A stretch of DNA of 64,000 bases from contig CM044967.1 in the NCBI GenBank assembly GCA_024516035.1, forward strand, positions 5,016,859 through 5,080,858, in the 5' to 3' direction. The translations under genes and the position numbers were made by a program. Under the pieces are notes generated by a model, which worked only from the letters and a program-made list of their open reading frames with translations, searched no databases and was not told the DNA's origin. Shown piece by piece: positions 55,001-64,000 of the stretch. Origin of the DNA: Bactericera cockerelli (Eukaryota; Arthropoda; Insecta; Hemiptera; Triozidae). Every line of letters begins with the position of its first letter. The first letter of the stretch is position 1.

Positions 55001-56934
55001 GCTCAAGAAACTCAAGAGTTTCTTGCGTAGCTAAAGTCAATGAGAATTCCGCCACGCAATGAAATGAAATATATTTATATCTACAGAGGACGGCATTACT
55101 GTCGAAGGCAATCTCTACCATCCAATGGTTATAGTAAGGGCGAAATGAATAGACATTTTGTATTTCCTCTCAGGACTCGAGCCTTGAATTTGCGTGGATA
55201 TTGTTTGAAATGGGGAAATGTAAGTACTGACTCAAACTTGCAAATCCTCAACTTTAACCATTAATTCGCCCCAAGTGTCATACAATCACAAATCAAAAGA
55301 TTTACTAGCATGAAACTTGGTAAGACAGAATCTTTTGTTGAAATTTTTTTTGTGAGAATTTTCACATTCAAATTAGAACTCAACATAAAGATATGTTGAG
55401 AGTAAGAAAATTAAATTCGTCAGTACTCAACTTAAATCTGTTTTTTGAATTTTTATTTAATAAGAAATATCCATGTAACTCAGAGAAATAATGAATTATT
55501 TTTATTAAAGTTATCATATTTGTTTTGATCACAATCGTGATATCACATCTACTCAAACTCGCTTTACTAAATATTTGCTCAACTTAGGACTTGAACCGCT
55601 GACCTCCTAAAAAAGTCCGCCGCCTTATAGATCAAGCTACTGAGGTCGGTTTTTTATTTATTTTAAGTTTTAACTAACGGCCCTTTACAGAACATAGAGG
55701 CAAAAGAGATTTTTTTTTGTTTTTTTACATTTCTTTAATAGTAGAAGAAGTTTTTTTCTTGTTGTAAACTTCGTTAGAATAGGACAAAAACTGTCATTTT
55801 GTGCAACAATTTTAATGGAAATACACCAAAGTTTTCATTGTATCATGATTTGTTTCGTAATAGTGGGACCTTATATTCTTAGTCGACAGTATAAATCAGG
55901 CAATTCTAATTATAGTGAGAAAAAAATCCTAGTTACCAATTTTTTTTTTTAATCTCTTGTGTTTCCTCCAAATGATTGTTTTCCAAGAAAAAACTAGATT
56001 GACAGCTTTAGGGCGGAATTAATAGACGTTTTGTAATACCTCTGTGGCGCTAAGTCACAGAGGATTGCGATCTGTGTAAGATAGGGAAAACTGACGCTTA
56101 GAAATGACTAGAGTTATAGATTTGTCTATTAATTTCGCCCTTAATGTTTAATGAACATCTGCATGGTCTTTCTTTATTTTGATAAAAGAAAAGATAGTAT
56201 AGCACCCTAGAAATATGCCATTTTAAAGAGGAAAAGAGTAAGTTTTCAGTTTATACAAAATGCTGTCATTGTTTGTCAATATTAATGGAAATTAAAATCT
56301 GAAATTCTAGTCACCAATTTAAAAAAAAAAAAATTGAAACATGGAATCGAGAATCTCCAGAGGGTCTACAAGTTTAGATCATTTAAAATATTTAAATGTA
56401 TGGATTCTAAAAGAAACTTTGACATAGTGTGCTAAATTTTTAACCTTAAAAGGCTCAGTATTGAAAACTTTAATGGAAAATGGATTAACAAAAAGGATTT
56501 GAAGAAATGGATAAGCAAAGATTCAAATCCACTAATTTGGTTGCTTTCAAATCAATAAAATGTTTGGTATCTGATAGAACTACGGATAATCTTAATCGGC
56601 GGAAGCTTATTATCAAATTTTACACTCTAATCTTATAAAGAAGAAAGTATCCAAAAGCATGATACAGTAGTTGAATTTAAATCACTAAAATGAAAGTATT
56701 TCAAAAGGAACTTTTCTTATGTGTCACAGAATTTCCTTTCGGATAAATTTAAAAACAAATGCTGATTACAAAACTCTTAATCCTTATTGGGAGGTATTCC
56801 AGATGTGAAGGATCACTTTATTTTGTTGGATACAACTCTGGTGATCCAAATACATGCTTAAACATGTTCTAAAAGCGTTAAACGAAACAAAAAGCGCACA
56901 CAAATCACAAGTCACTTACACTGCGAGACATCAT
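48839..56934 (-). CDS. RR-1 cuticular protein (CPR family), four exons
   Basis: Exons 56934-56920, 52615-52443, 50939-50833 and 49089-48839 join in frame into 181 aa. Residues 1-19 are a signal peptide (hydrophobic CIAVLSLVGVALA, cleavage before Q20). Residues 51-122 form the chitin-binding Rebers-Riddiford domain: NYDLNPDGSYNFGYQSADG, then G90-x8-G99-x6-Y106-x-A108-x-E110-x-G112-Y113, an exact fit to the classical core. The acidic ENGYQP type is RR-1, typical of soft or flexible cuticle. The C-terminus is Pro/Tyr-rich with a basic end. The protein is secreted by epidermis and binds chitin. Splitting the signal peptide by an early intron after a few codons is common in insect cuticle genes. 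Introns (4.3, 1.5 and 1.7 kb) are full of repeats. Stage and tissue cannot be read. Confidence 0.95.
49090..50408. other. Intron 3, non-element part
   Basis: Contains a short LINE-like tail (49120-49195), an inverted SINE-B tail with two (taa)n blocks (49200-49315), and a (tatag)n pentamer tract at 49358-49382. The rest is AT-rich with no exon. Confidence 0.5.
50409..50813. mobile_element. M3 pogo-like element interrupted by SINE-B
   Basis: The left end cagtcaaacctggattcaaa matches the reverse complement of the right end, cagtaaaacctagatacaaa. SINE-B (50539-50757) lies inside. The right end stops about 19 bp before the exon 3 donor of the cuticle gene. Confidence 0.6.
50539..50757 (+). mobile_element. 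SINE-B inside the pogo-like element
   Basis: gtgcacaggtaagcaagtgg, B box ggttcgaatccc, accacataataataagactc, tail (att)n. An aaaaatt flank on both sides may be a short target duplication. Confidence 0.85.
50833..50939 (-). CDS. Cuticle protein exon 3 (residues 63-99)
   Basis: Acceptor cacacgactttcag, donor CCCGAAG|GTATGC, 107 nt. Encodes GYQSADGSSRREEGQVR and GNYAYISPEG. Confidence 0.95.
50985..51140 (-). mobile_element. LINE 3' end, sense with the cuticle gene
   Basis: On the minus strand: ggtggaagagattgccacag, gcaataaccccgccctttag, an AT-rich 3' UTR and CCTAATAAAGCTTAGAAAAAA. The AATAAA is at 50998-50993. It lies in intron 2, 54 nt before exon 3. Confidence 0.7.
51191..51535 (+). mobile_element. 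SINE-C with internal T-rich insertion
   Basis: cagcctccgtggcgtaatgg to agatcggtgtgataattgg, the longest SINE-C here. A ~55-bp insert (about 51250-51303, starting with 12 T) splits the head, and the phrase gagatcc is repeated on its far side. Confidence 0.85.
51606..51825 (+). mobile_element. L element, 5' fragment
   Basis: First ~220 bp of the unit at 31441: tacttccgag with its palindrome, through cgcgcaaatctcagaaacta. Truncated at the 3' side. Confidence 0.75.
51830..51905 (-). mobile_element. LINE 3'-end fragment
   Basis: ttaatgccttaggcattctc and tgccacttaa resemble the inverted 3' ends at 23838 and 40238. Diverged. Confidence 0.35.
51920..52138 (-). mobile_element. SINE-D
   Basis: Full inverted copy: tail tcataataatatcgcc, cgtattattatgtggtaaaa, B box ggtttcgaacccgcg, head gctaccgggaca. 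The best preserved SINE-D. Confidence 0.85.
52443..52615 (-). CDS. Cuticle protein exon 2 (residues 6-63)
   Basis: Acceptor catttccag, donor AACTTCGG|GTGAGC, 173 nt. Encodes most of the signal peptide and the Pro-rich N-terminus up to NYDLNPDGSYNF. Confidence 0.95.
52661..53263. repeat. 111-bp direct repeat pair in intron 1
   Basis: 52661-52771 and 53153-53263 match at nearly all positions (core ctaagtaggacacatgctac, then gagatcaacagttatgcgca). Between them are a duplicated gtgaaatggttaaaatttat phrase (52633 and 52774) and an inverted L hairpin (52845-52888). Confidence 0.85.
53264..55509. other. Intron 1 interior
   Basis: AT-rich. Contains a decayed SINE-E piece (about 53780-53880, cttctcactcattag), a tRNA-like inverted segment (54060-54170), an inverted repeat agttacatct/agatgtaact (54473-54505) and a LINE 3' fragment (55075-55130, gtcgaaggcaatctctacc). 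No exon. Confidence 0.45.
55510..55650 (-). mobile_element. SINE-A
   Basis: Inverted copy: gttatcatatttgttttgat, ctcaaactcgctttactaaa, B box ggacttgaacc, head ctactgaggtcggt. Confidence 0.85.
56011..56140. mobile_element. M1 MITE, copy 3
   Basis: 130 bp with ends gggcggaattaatagacg and gtctattaatttcgccc, flanked by TTA at 56008-56010 and 56141-56143. It is in intron 1 of the cuticle gene. Confidence 0.9.
56141..56919. other. Intron 1, 5' end
   Basis: AT-rich with no repeat or exon recognised. Confidence 0.4.
56920..56934 (-). CDS. Cuticle protein exon 1 (residues 1-5)
   Basis: ATG ATG TCT CGC AGT followed by a consensus donor GTAAGTG. The two adjacent Met codons leave the exact start open by one residue. 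Confidence 0.88.
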
Positions 56935-57019
56935 TTTCGTAAAAAAGTTCGTTAAAACTTTTGTAAACTTTGAAAATCAACTAAAACTCGAGTGTGGTTC
57001 TGCTTGGATGCTGAGAGAC

Positions 57020-57055
57020 AACTGATTAAGATTCACGGATGAGTCCCAATATATA
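57020..57055 (-). promoter_or_regulatory. Core promoter of the cuticle gene (TATA box and initiator)
   Basis: On the minus strand TATATATTGG begins at 57055, and TCAGTT, a match to the arthropod initiator, places A+1 at 57023, 32 nt downstream. This is the expected TATA-to-start distance and gives an 89-nt 5' UTR. Confidence 0.75.
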
Positions 57056-57552
57056 CCAGGCAGAATCACCCAGTGTTTACGGGGAAGGGGGTGGGTTTTG
57101 TTGGATCTAAAGTTTAAGATCAGCTAATTAAAATGTTGGTAATTTATTCTCGATTCAATGCCATGAAAAAGATCATGAGAGACGTATCCCACCTGATCTG
57201 AGGTATCATTTCTCAAGAAATTATGGAGCGATCGAATTATGAGTAATAAGATCCCATTCCTTGTGGCGCGGGCGGAGAGTGAGCTAAAAAAATGTCCGCG
57301 AAGATTTGGGTAGAAACTAATGACCAACTTAGGCCGGATCCCACTCTCTTGCACCATTTTGTCTTGAAATTTGAACGGAAATGTTTCAGCCAGGGCGACT
57401 CAATTTGATTTGATTCCAAAGAGGGAGTTGAGCATGAAACGTTGCGAGACAAAATGTTTCACTCGGTGGGATGCCGACCCTGTTAGTCCACAGATGAACA
57501 AAGGTCTCTTCTTTACTCTTTCATTGTGTGCTATCCTATGATTTGTACTTCC
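57056..57552. other. Upstream flank of the cuticle gene
   Basis: Likely holds proximal regulatory sequence. I saw a G run (57081-57094) but no motif I can assign. No gene. Confidence 0.35.
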
Positions 57553-57748
57553 TGTCAGTCAAGTGGTTAACGCGCTAGTCTGTTAATCCAGGTAGCGTAG
57601 GGATCCGTTGGTTCGAATCCCACCCAGTGCATGAATTTTTCCTCAAGAATTTGAGTTTGTGACTTCATAATAATAAGACTGAGGGTTAAGTGGTTAACCC
57701 CGTCTGGTGGTTACCTTCCACTAAAGAGTTTTGTTATTATTATTACTT
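57553..57748 (+). mobile_element. SINE-B
   Basis: cagtcaagtggttaacgcgc, B box ggttcgaatccc, tcataataataagactgagg, tail (att)n. Lies about 500 bp upstream of the cuticle promoter. Confidence 0.85.
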
Positions 57749-57775
57749 CCACTTTTTTTGGTGTTGTAATAAATA

Positions 57776-57900
57776 AGACTGTCGGCTACAAAAGCTCTTT
57801 ATGGCTGCGAACTGAAATAGATGTTTTGTGGGATGCTCTTGTAACTCTAAAAGAGATCCGAGCCTTTAATGTAGCTTAAGATTCTTAGTAATTATTTCAG
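57776..57900 (+). repeat. Repeat G, uninterrupted
   Basis: ctgtcggctacaaaagctct through aaaagagatccgagccttta and tagcttaagattctta. It is the empty-site relative of 24395-24640. Confidence 0.65.
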
Positions 57901-58129
57901 TAATTTTTTATGTGTTAGAATCAGCCTTGAGAAGTGTTTCAGTCGAGTATGAGAGGCTGCTCCACATTCACAGAAAATGTGTTTTGCTGTCTCTGGGGAC
58001 TCTTTACAGAGACGGCCTTTTATGATTTTGAGAGCTGCCAATCTCTTTGGTCACAGTTTTTAAGTTTACAAGATCTCTCTGTTTTGAAGATTTTCAACAG
58101 CTTCTGCGAGATGTTCCTTCTTTTCTATG

Positions 58130-58990
58130 AATAATTGAATACGGCCCAATAAGTGTCCGAGGATCGGACTTCAAAAAATGTACTATGTAAATAATTCCAC
58201 ACTTGAAAAATATTGTAAAGAAATGCAACGCCAATAGATTCCGCTGTAGCTTTTGAAGGACCTACTTCAAATGTAAAAGTGAGAAGTTTAAACATGGAAT
58301 AATAAAGCGAATACTATTTTAAAAAAAACCCGTCAGTAAAAGGGATTTTAGTTTATTTTTGCTTGTGAAATATTTACGAGCAAACAGCTCGTTCTGTCGT
58401 TGATGTTAAGCAAACATCCAGCGAGGTTAAGATTTGGATGGTCTATTTTCTAGTGATTATAGTTAGATTCGATTAAGTTTAAAGTAGGGTAAAATTAATG
58501 AACAATTATCGAGTTCTATACAGTTACATCTAGATAACATCACAAAACTTTTTCAAGTCTTCCCCACCTACTTAGTGGTCTGTATGTAGGCCTATGTCTG
58601 TCTTATTTCTCTCTGTAAGTTAGAACGAATAATTATTGCGATCGGCGACTGTTTTCGCCCAGAAATTGAGCTAAAAACAAAAACTATTCTGACCAATCAG
58701 ACTCTCCAGAATAGGTAACCTACTGTCGAATTGCTCAGTTCTACAGTCATCAAACATTGATGTCTGAATCTGAGTCTCTGAGAGAAGTCTGTGTTATTAA
58801 GTGTCCGAAGATCGGACCCCAAAAAATCTAACATCATTTTGTATTCAAAAGACAGAAGTGGTTAGTTGTAACCCACTGGATGCATTGAGTAAATAAAATC
58901 GATTAAAGACTACGTACTACTTACTTGAAATATGAAAGTGAGAAGTTAAACATTGAATTATAAATGAATTGAGGACTCAAACCCAAAAGT
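58130..58990 (+). repeat. Two repeat P copies in series
   Basis: Copy 1 about 58130-58400: tgtccgaggatcggacttca, gtgagaagtttaaacatgga, gagcaaacagctcgttctg. Copy 2 about 58530-58990: cttccccacctacttagtgg, gtgtccgaagatcggacccc, aaagtgagaagttaaacatt. No coding capacity or clear ends. Confidence 0.6.
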
Positions 58991-58994
58991 GCGA

Positions 58995-59160
58995 GCAATA
59001 TATTTCCTCTGTAGGATTAATCCCACAGAGGAAAATTGTTTTAAAATACCGAACAGCTGACCGACATCGACAGTCGGCTGATAAAATCTAAGGGCGGACT
59101 GGCGTGGTCGGTGGGAAAATGTTTTGGGGAGCTACCGACTAAAATGGGATTGATAGAGTC
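58995..59160. mobile_element. M2-related remnant
   Basis: Shares, in inverse order, ggattaatcccacagagg, ataccgaacagct and gacagtcggctgataaaatc with the element at 44436-44550. Confidence 0.45.
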
Positions 59161-59182
59161 GCTCTTTCAGTATCTTAGTGCT

Positions 59183-59376
59183 GTCCCGGTAGCTCAGTGG
59201 TAAAGGCGGCACTCTGTGAATCCAGAGATTCCAGAGGTCGTGGTTCGAAACCGCCGGACATGACAAGTTATCCTCCATTTGGGATTTTTACACATATAAT
59301 GTCTTGGCTTACTGCTGGATAATGGGACTTTAGTAGTCTTAATCGGCATATAATAAGGCGATATTATTATTATTAC
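59183..59376 (+). mobile_element. SINE-D
   Basis: Plus copy: gtcccggtagctcagtggta, B box ggttcgaaacc, gggatttttacacatataat, tail (att)n. The head looks like a tRNA but the acceptor does not close. Confidence 0.85.
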
Positions 59377-60403
59377 TTAAGAGGTAAGTTTGTTTACCTG
59401 CCATTCATATTATGTATTAAGGTTCTAAGAATGTGTGATAACTTTCATTTTATACGAGCTAGGACTCGAGAAAATTCTCTTTTTCTTTTTCGTCTGGGGG
59501 TGCTGCAGTTCCGCAGCTCCTTAGCACCAGCCGCGTCTGGGGTCGGCTTATATTTACTAATCCTGTTTCATAAGGGCCTGAGTTTATTAATTTTGTCCTT
59601 AACCCCAGGTGGTTCCATGGTCATCAGAGTTAGAAGACTTCGCAAAATTTCGCCAGTTCCCAAAACAGATCTTTTTTGCCATGTTCGTATTGTTTTGGCT
59701 CAGTCTCTTGGGCAAACATACACGGATTACTTTTTAGTCTCTCGGACTTAATGACCAATAAATGTTGTTGATTGGAAAGGTTGGGCCCTAATTTAGCTGA
59801 TCGCTGGTCTCACATCTGCAGTGATCTTCACATCTCGCTTTAATATTCCTGCTCCTACGTTCTACAGGACATTTCATAATTTCTGTACGTAATTTCACAA
59901 TTTCGGTTAAATAGAATCATTTCATCCTCTGTCGGCTAAGAATGGGTGGATCCAATTTTTTTCCCTCGAGACTTGGTTTGTTTATTAACTTGGTTTATTT
60001 ATTAAAATGGCAATGTAATAAATTAAAATAAAGGATTCGCAAGTAATCAGCAGTTAAATTTGATTGCAACCTTCCAAATTTAAGCGGGTGTTTCGTTTAG
60101 AGGTTTCGCCCGTACAATGATAAGCTAATGGTTGGGTGGAAGTGGTATCCTCGAGATAATTTAATTTAATTGTTTATTTATGTCATGTTTTATTATACAT
60201 AAATTACATAATAAAACTTATAGCTAGGGTTTCTAAAAATAACAATTATTTGAAAATATTACATTGAAACAAATACATAATAATGTAGTGCAAAAAGAAA
60301 TGGGGAAAAAATGGTAATTAATTTTCAATTTCGATAAGATAATACCCAGCTATTGAGATAGGACATGATTCTATAGTATATGGTCTTGTTATTTTACTAT
60401 TTT
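59377..60403. other. Gap without gene
   Basis: Contains an M2 end (59555-59580, taatcctgtttcataagggc) and an AT-rich LINE-like stretch (60170-60330). A 106-codon frame at 59431 crosses repeat sequence and is not supported. Confidence 0.4.
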
Positions 60404-60620
60404 CCGACCTCAGTAGCTTGATCGGTAAGGCGGCGGACTTGTGACCTGGAGGTCGGTGGTTCAAGTCCTGGTTTCAGCGTAGATTAGTAAAGCGATTGTG
60501 AGTAGTGAGCGATAGAATCGTGAGAACTTTGTGGATACAAGTGATTCCGTAAAAATCTCAGATCTAGCGATAATCGAAAGTCGCGAGGAAGTATTGTGTC
60601 CATTTTTGGCAGTGTATTTT
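60404..60620 (+). mobile_element. SINE-A joined to L 3' end
   Basis: SINE-A 60404-60500 (ccgacctcagtagcttgatc, B box ggttcaagtcct) loses its tail and runs into the 3' end of L (cgcgaggaagtattgtgtcc to ttggcagtg, ending about 60618). Confidence 0.7.
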
Positions 60621-60739
60621 TCTACAGTTCTATAATCTACAAAGAACTTTCATTACTAAAAAAAAAATCAAGTTTTGCGATTTTGTAACCTCAGTAGCTG
60701 AGATATTAGCGTTGTGTATGTGTAGTTGTGTAGGTACTT

Positions 60740-61080
60740 TTGGGTTTAAGACCTCAATTTATTTATTATTCAATGTTTAACTTCTCACTTTCATATTTCA
60801 AGTAAGTAGTATATAGGCTCTAACGGAATTGATTGCATTAGACAATTACATATTCCAGTGGTCATAACCACTACCCGTTTTACATAGTTAAGTTATCAAT
60901 TTTTTGGAGTCCGATCTTCGGACACACCATGTTATAATTATTTAAAGATATTGAGGACTGTGGAACTCAGTATATCGGCATTTCAGTCATTCAGTCTGAA
61001 CTGAATTGGTCAGAATAGTTTTTAGCTGAATTTCTGGGTGAGTTCAGGGACCGACCGCAATATGCTTTCTAACTTACAGG
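60740..61080 (-). repeat. Repeat P
   Basis: Inverted copy: ttcaatgtttaacttctcac, ggagtccgatcttcggacac, ttctgggtgagttcagggac. Confidence 0.6.
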
Positions 61081-61773
61081 TGGTATTTCAAAAATGATTA
61101 ACACAAACAGGATTTGTGTTAATCACTTTTGATTTAACTTACATTTTTTTAAACTTTAACCAACTTTATTTCTGTTTTTCTTTTCTTTACTTGTACGTCC
61201 TGCTTGTTTTTAAAGTTATATGCTTAATTGTACTATCTTTCTAATTTTATTTTAATTAATAACGTATTAAATTATAATGTGGTTAAAATTCCAAATGGGA
61301 GGATAACTTGTCATTTTCAGGGTGGGTTTGGAACCCTCAACCTTGGACTGTGCTTATGCTGATAATGATGTATTTCATTATTGTGATGCTGTGATGATGA
61401 TGTCGAAACTAAGATTAATATTAATCTATTTAATATTTTCCTGACAGCTTACTACGAATACCTCTCATGTATATTTGCAAGATAATGTTGCGTATCCCAC
61501 CAAAGGTCGTTACATTGGACATCAGGAGAGCCCCAGTCGAGTTGTTTATCATCAAGATGCATTGACATTCACACTCACAATCAAAGTCGATAAATCAAAT
61601 CGGCAGTCTGGTCTGAAATTAAATAGATACCTACCTCACATTGCAAGCTGCATACTTGCAACATGGCCTCAGGGTCTCGATAGTATTTTAATGACACCAC
61701 GCCGTCGTAACTTATTGTATCGATAGGAGCTTCAAGCTAAGCGCACACTTGTCGGTATCGCACGGACTCTCCA
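61081..61773. other. Gap without gene
   Basis: Contains SINE-A-like tail text (61095-61130) and a diverged inverted SINE-D fragment (61265-61340, ccaaatgggaggataacttg). An 83-codon frame at 61475 has no support. Confidence 0.4.
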
Positions 61774-61958
61774 GCCGACCTCAGTAGCTTGGTCGATAAG
61801 GCGACTGACTCTTGTTGTTGTTGTTGTTGTTTTTGTTGTTGTTGTTGTTGTTGTTATTGTTGTTGTTTTTGTTGTTGTTGTTGTTGTTGTTTTTGTTGTT
61901 GTTGTTGTTGTTTTTGTTGTTTTTGTTATTGTTTTTGTTTTTGTTGTTGTTGTGGAGA
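61774..61958 (+). repeat. SINE-A head running into (GTT)n microsatellite
   Basis: ccgacctcagtagcttggtc and gataaggcgactgactctt (61774-61813) are followed by about 145 bp of (gtt)n with occasional gttttt and gttatt. Long Asn- or Leu-only frames here are the microsatellite. Confidence 0.9.
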
Positions 61959-62039
61959 GTGAGCCACGCCAAAGCAAGGTCTCTAAACAGGTCAGTAGAT
62001 AACAGTTCCAGTGTAATTTTATCTCTCTTAAGGGATTTA

Positions 62040-62370
62040 AGTCTGGCTGGGGGACTATAAACAGGGAGTAGACCAGCAGTCTGGCTAGGTCTATTCTAGT
62101 CTCGGATAAGTCTGGACAGGTGCCGCGCCCCGAAATTTAAGCTAGACTAAAATCTAGCAACATCAAAACGCTTATATACTTAGTACATATGCTATAGAGT
62201 CTGGCTGGGGGACTATAAACAGGGAGTAGACCAGCATTGGCTTGGTTCTGGGTGCCCTTGTCAATTATTAACCCCCTTGTAAAGACAGTGGTAGAAGTGC
62301 TGAGTCATTCCTCCACTGTCTTGCTACCATCGTTCACGATGACACCACCCTATGATGATGATGATGATGA
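62040..62370 (+). repeat. Repeat K: head fragment and complete copy
   Basis: Head only at 62040-62085, then a second start of the head (cagtctggctagg) and, from 62197 to 62370, a full K with inverted pair and a (gat)n tail. Confidence 0.8.
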
Positions 62371-62375
62371 AGGGA

Positions 62376-62937
62376 TTTCAGGGAGTTGTAACACAACTAT
62401 TCCAGCTCTTTCTGGCCCACAGTATTATTCTGAGTGATTTGATGCGGGACCAACCATTCTGGGGACTTTTGGCTTCTTTATTGTTCCAAGCCTGTGTTTG
62501 AACCCTTTAATTTATTGTCCATCTAGCTAGGCTAGTTAAGGGTTCGTTCCTGATTAACACAAAAATGATAACTACGGGAAAGCTTTAACTATTTTGTTTT
62601 AAGTATTGTTTTCATTTCATTATACTTTCGACACTATAATTTTAATACTAATGCTAGATTATAATTTTAATTGACTAGTTTAATAGTATAGTACCTAATC
62701 TTAGATGTGAGACACATACTTTATTTAGTAAATTTGTTCACAATAAATAAATTGAATCGAAATAACTAGAAACTACGTACCTGATACGATAATACCTACG
62801 ATGACGACAGGTGTGCGCTTACCATTATGAAGAGCTTTGCGATAAGTGTGTTGTCATGTGAAGTGTGATGAGTTGGTAACTTTTGAATATCACAGGATGG
62901 TGACACTTGGGGATGAGAATTGCCTTCCAAGGTCAGG
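62376..62937. other. Gap without gene
   Basis: AT-rich, with SINE-A tail text near 62551-62573. No gene. Confidence 0.4.
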
Positions 62938-63250
62938 TGGTGCATTGGTAGTCAAATGCTTAAGGCGCTAGTCTGCTAATCAAGGTAGTATATAGGAATC
63001 CGTTGGTTCGAATCCCACCCGTTGGCCAACTTCTAGCACTCTCAATTCCACATTTAGTGGAAGATAATCATCAGGCGAGGTTAATGCGCAAAGCATTTTC
63101 TACCACCTAACCCTCAGAGTCTTTTTATTATGTGGTCATAAACTCAAATTAATGAGAAAAATTCATGCATTGGATCGGATTCAAACCAACGGATCCCTCC
63201 GCTAACTGGATTACCAAACTAGCGCGTTAACCACTTGACTACCAGTGCAC
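62938..63250. mobile_element. Head-to-head-opposed SINE-B pair
   Basis: A plus SINE-B head (62938-63030, tgcattggtagtcaaatgct, ggttcgaatcccaccc) is followed after about 20 bp by a complete inverted SINE-B (63048-63250) ending gactaccagtgcac. Outer parts are complementary over the tRNA-like head. Confidence 0.8.
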
Positions 63251-63316
63251 AAAATTATCCAGGTACCTAATAATAATTTCAATAAATATTCACAATAGAT
63301 CCTATTTTCTTTTCTT

Positions 63317-63951
63317 CTATTTTCTTCTGTATGTTGTCTATGTTCCACACAGTTTTTCCCTTGTAACTTGGTATGACGTTTCTGTACATTTGTAAAAATC
63401 CTAAAATCCTTACATTTCCGGAAAGACTCCTTTTTAACTTTCAAGGTCTTTTGAGGTCTTGTTGAGGTCTTTTAGTGGCGATAGCAATTATTCTGTTTTA
63501 TTATAATCCTCTAACACTTATCTCGTAGAATTAATTAAATTATCGTTATTTTTAAAGTTACTTATTATATTCTCACTATCAACTTCATATTCCATAAGAG
63601 TCAAGAATGACAGGATCGACAGGCATTCTATGGCCTGTCGATTTATTGATACGATCACCTTACTCTTTGAATATGACCGTTTATATAAGTTTAATTTAAA
63701 TATTCAGGGGCATTTGTTTATCATATTCTCTATATATATAAGACTCAAATCTTCAGTTATATATAAACGAGCTGGAGACTTGTGACATTTTGTAGGAAAA
63801 ATTTTAAACCATTTTTTTTCGCTATTTTCTTCTGTATGTTGTCTATGTTCACACAAGTTTTTCCCTTGTAACTTGTGTATGACGTTTCTGTACATTTGTA
63901 AAAATCCTAAAATCCTTACATTTTCCGGAAAGACTCCTTTTTAACTTTCAA
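63317..63951 (+). repeat. ~130-bp direct repeat pair near the right edge
   Basis: 63317-63443 and 63822-63951 share ctattttcttctgtatgttg, tgacgtttctgtacatttgt and ttccggaaagactccttttt with small indels, 505 bp apart. A perfect hairpin with 10-bp stem (atcgacaggc/gcctgtcgat, 63615-63642) lies between. No coding evidence. Confidence 0.8.
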
Positions 63952-64000
63952 TTCGTGGTATTTACTGGATGTGTAACATTTTAACTGGGTTCTAATGGCT

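Noticed and set aside
59431..59751. 106-codon plus-strand frame
   Set aside because: It crosses an M2 end and other repeat text, with no domain or codon bias.
61732..61977. Poly-Asn/Thr/Lys frames and the complementary poly-Leu frame
   Set aside because: These are the (GTT)n microsatellite read in different frames.
1..64000. Intact transposase, reverse transcriptase or endogenous viral gene
   Set aside because: I looked for long frames with catalytic motifs on both strands and found none. All mobile sequences here are non-autonomous or 3' fragments.

Overview
This is a window of AT-rich, intron-rich arthropod nuclear DNA, almost certainly insect. The evidence is an RR-1 chitin-binding cuticle protein gene, an insect-type arylalkylamine N-acetyltransferase gene, spliceosomal GT-AG introns of 0.8 to 5 kb, nuclear tRNA genes, and a very high load of short non-autonomous transposable elements. 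The repeats remind me of hemipteran genomes (a planthopper or a relative), but I cannot prove the order. I saw no prokaryotic, organellar or viral gene, and no intact transposase or reverse transcriptase.

Layout. (1) 1-5 kb: the first coding exon of an IRF2BP-family corepressor on the minus strand (3373-4254) with a GC-rich 5' region; its later exons must lie left of the window. (2) 5-19 kb: a repeat field with one tRNA-Thr(CGT) gene, SINEs, MITEs and one unsupported exon-like segment. (3) 19.9-22.1 kb: a minus-strand gene for an unrecognised Pro/Gln/Tyr-rich protein built on a 39-bp coding minisatellite, with a C-terminal PLDLS motif. (4) 23-33 kb: tRNA-Arg(TCT), a 1.4-kb purine tract, a 1.3-kb pyrimidine tract, and a tandem pair of ~690-bp elements. 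(5) 34.28-43.81 kb: a plus-strand three-exon N-acetyltransferase gene, 220 aa. (6) 48.84-57.06 kb: a minus-strand four-exon cuticle protein gene, 181 aa, with TATA box, initiator and probable poly(A) signal. (7) 57-64 kb: more repeats.

The two complete genes converge. Dopamine N-acetylation makes N-acetyldopamine, the catechol that crosslinks cuticle proteins, so they belong to the same tissue biology. Linked control is only an inference.

Repeat families, named here for convenience: SINE-A, -B, -C, -D, -E and -F, all tRNA-headed with A and B boxes; K, a short repeat with a (GAT)n tail; M1, a 129-bp TTA/TAA-duplicating MITE; M2, a GGGCC-ended MITE; M3, pogo-like MITEs with CAGT ends; M4, an 863-bp foldback element; L, a ~690-bp unit with a terminal hairpin; G, H, P and Q, unclassified interspersed repeats; and LINE 3' ends. 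All splice sites, gene models and repeat boundaries were read by eye from this single sequence.
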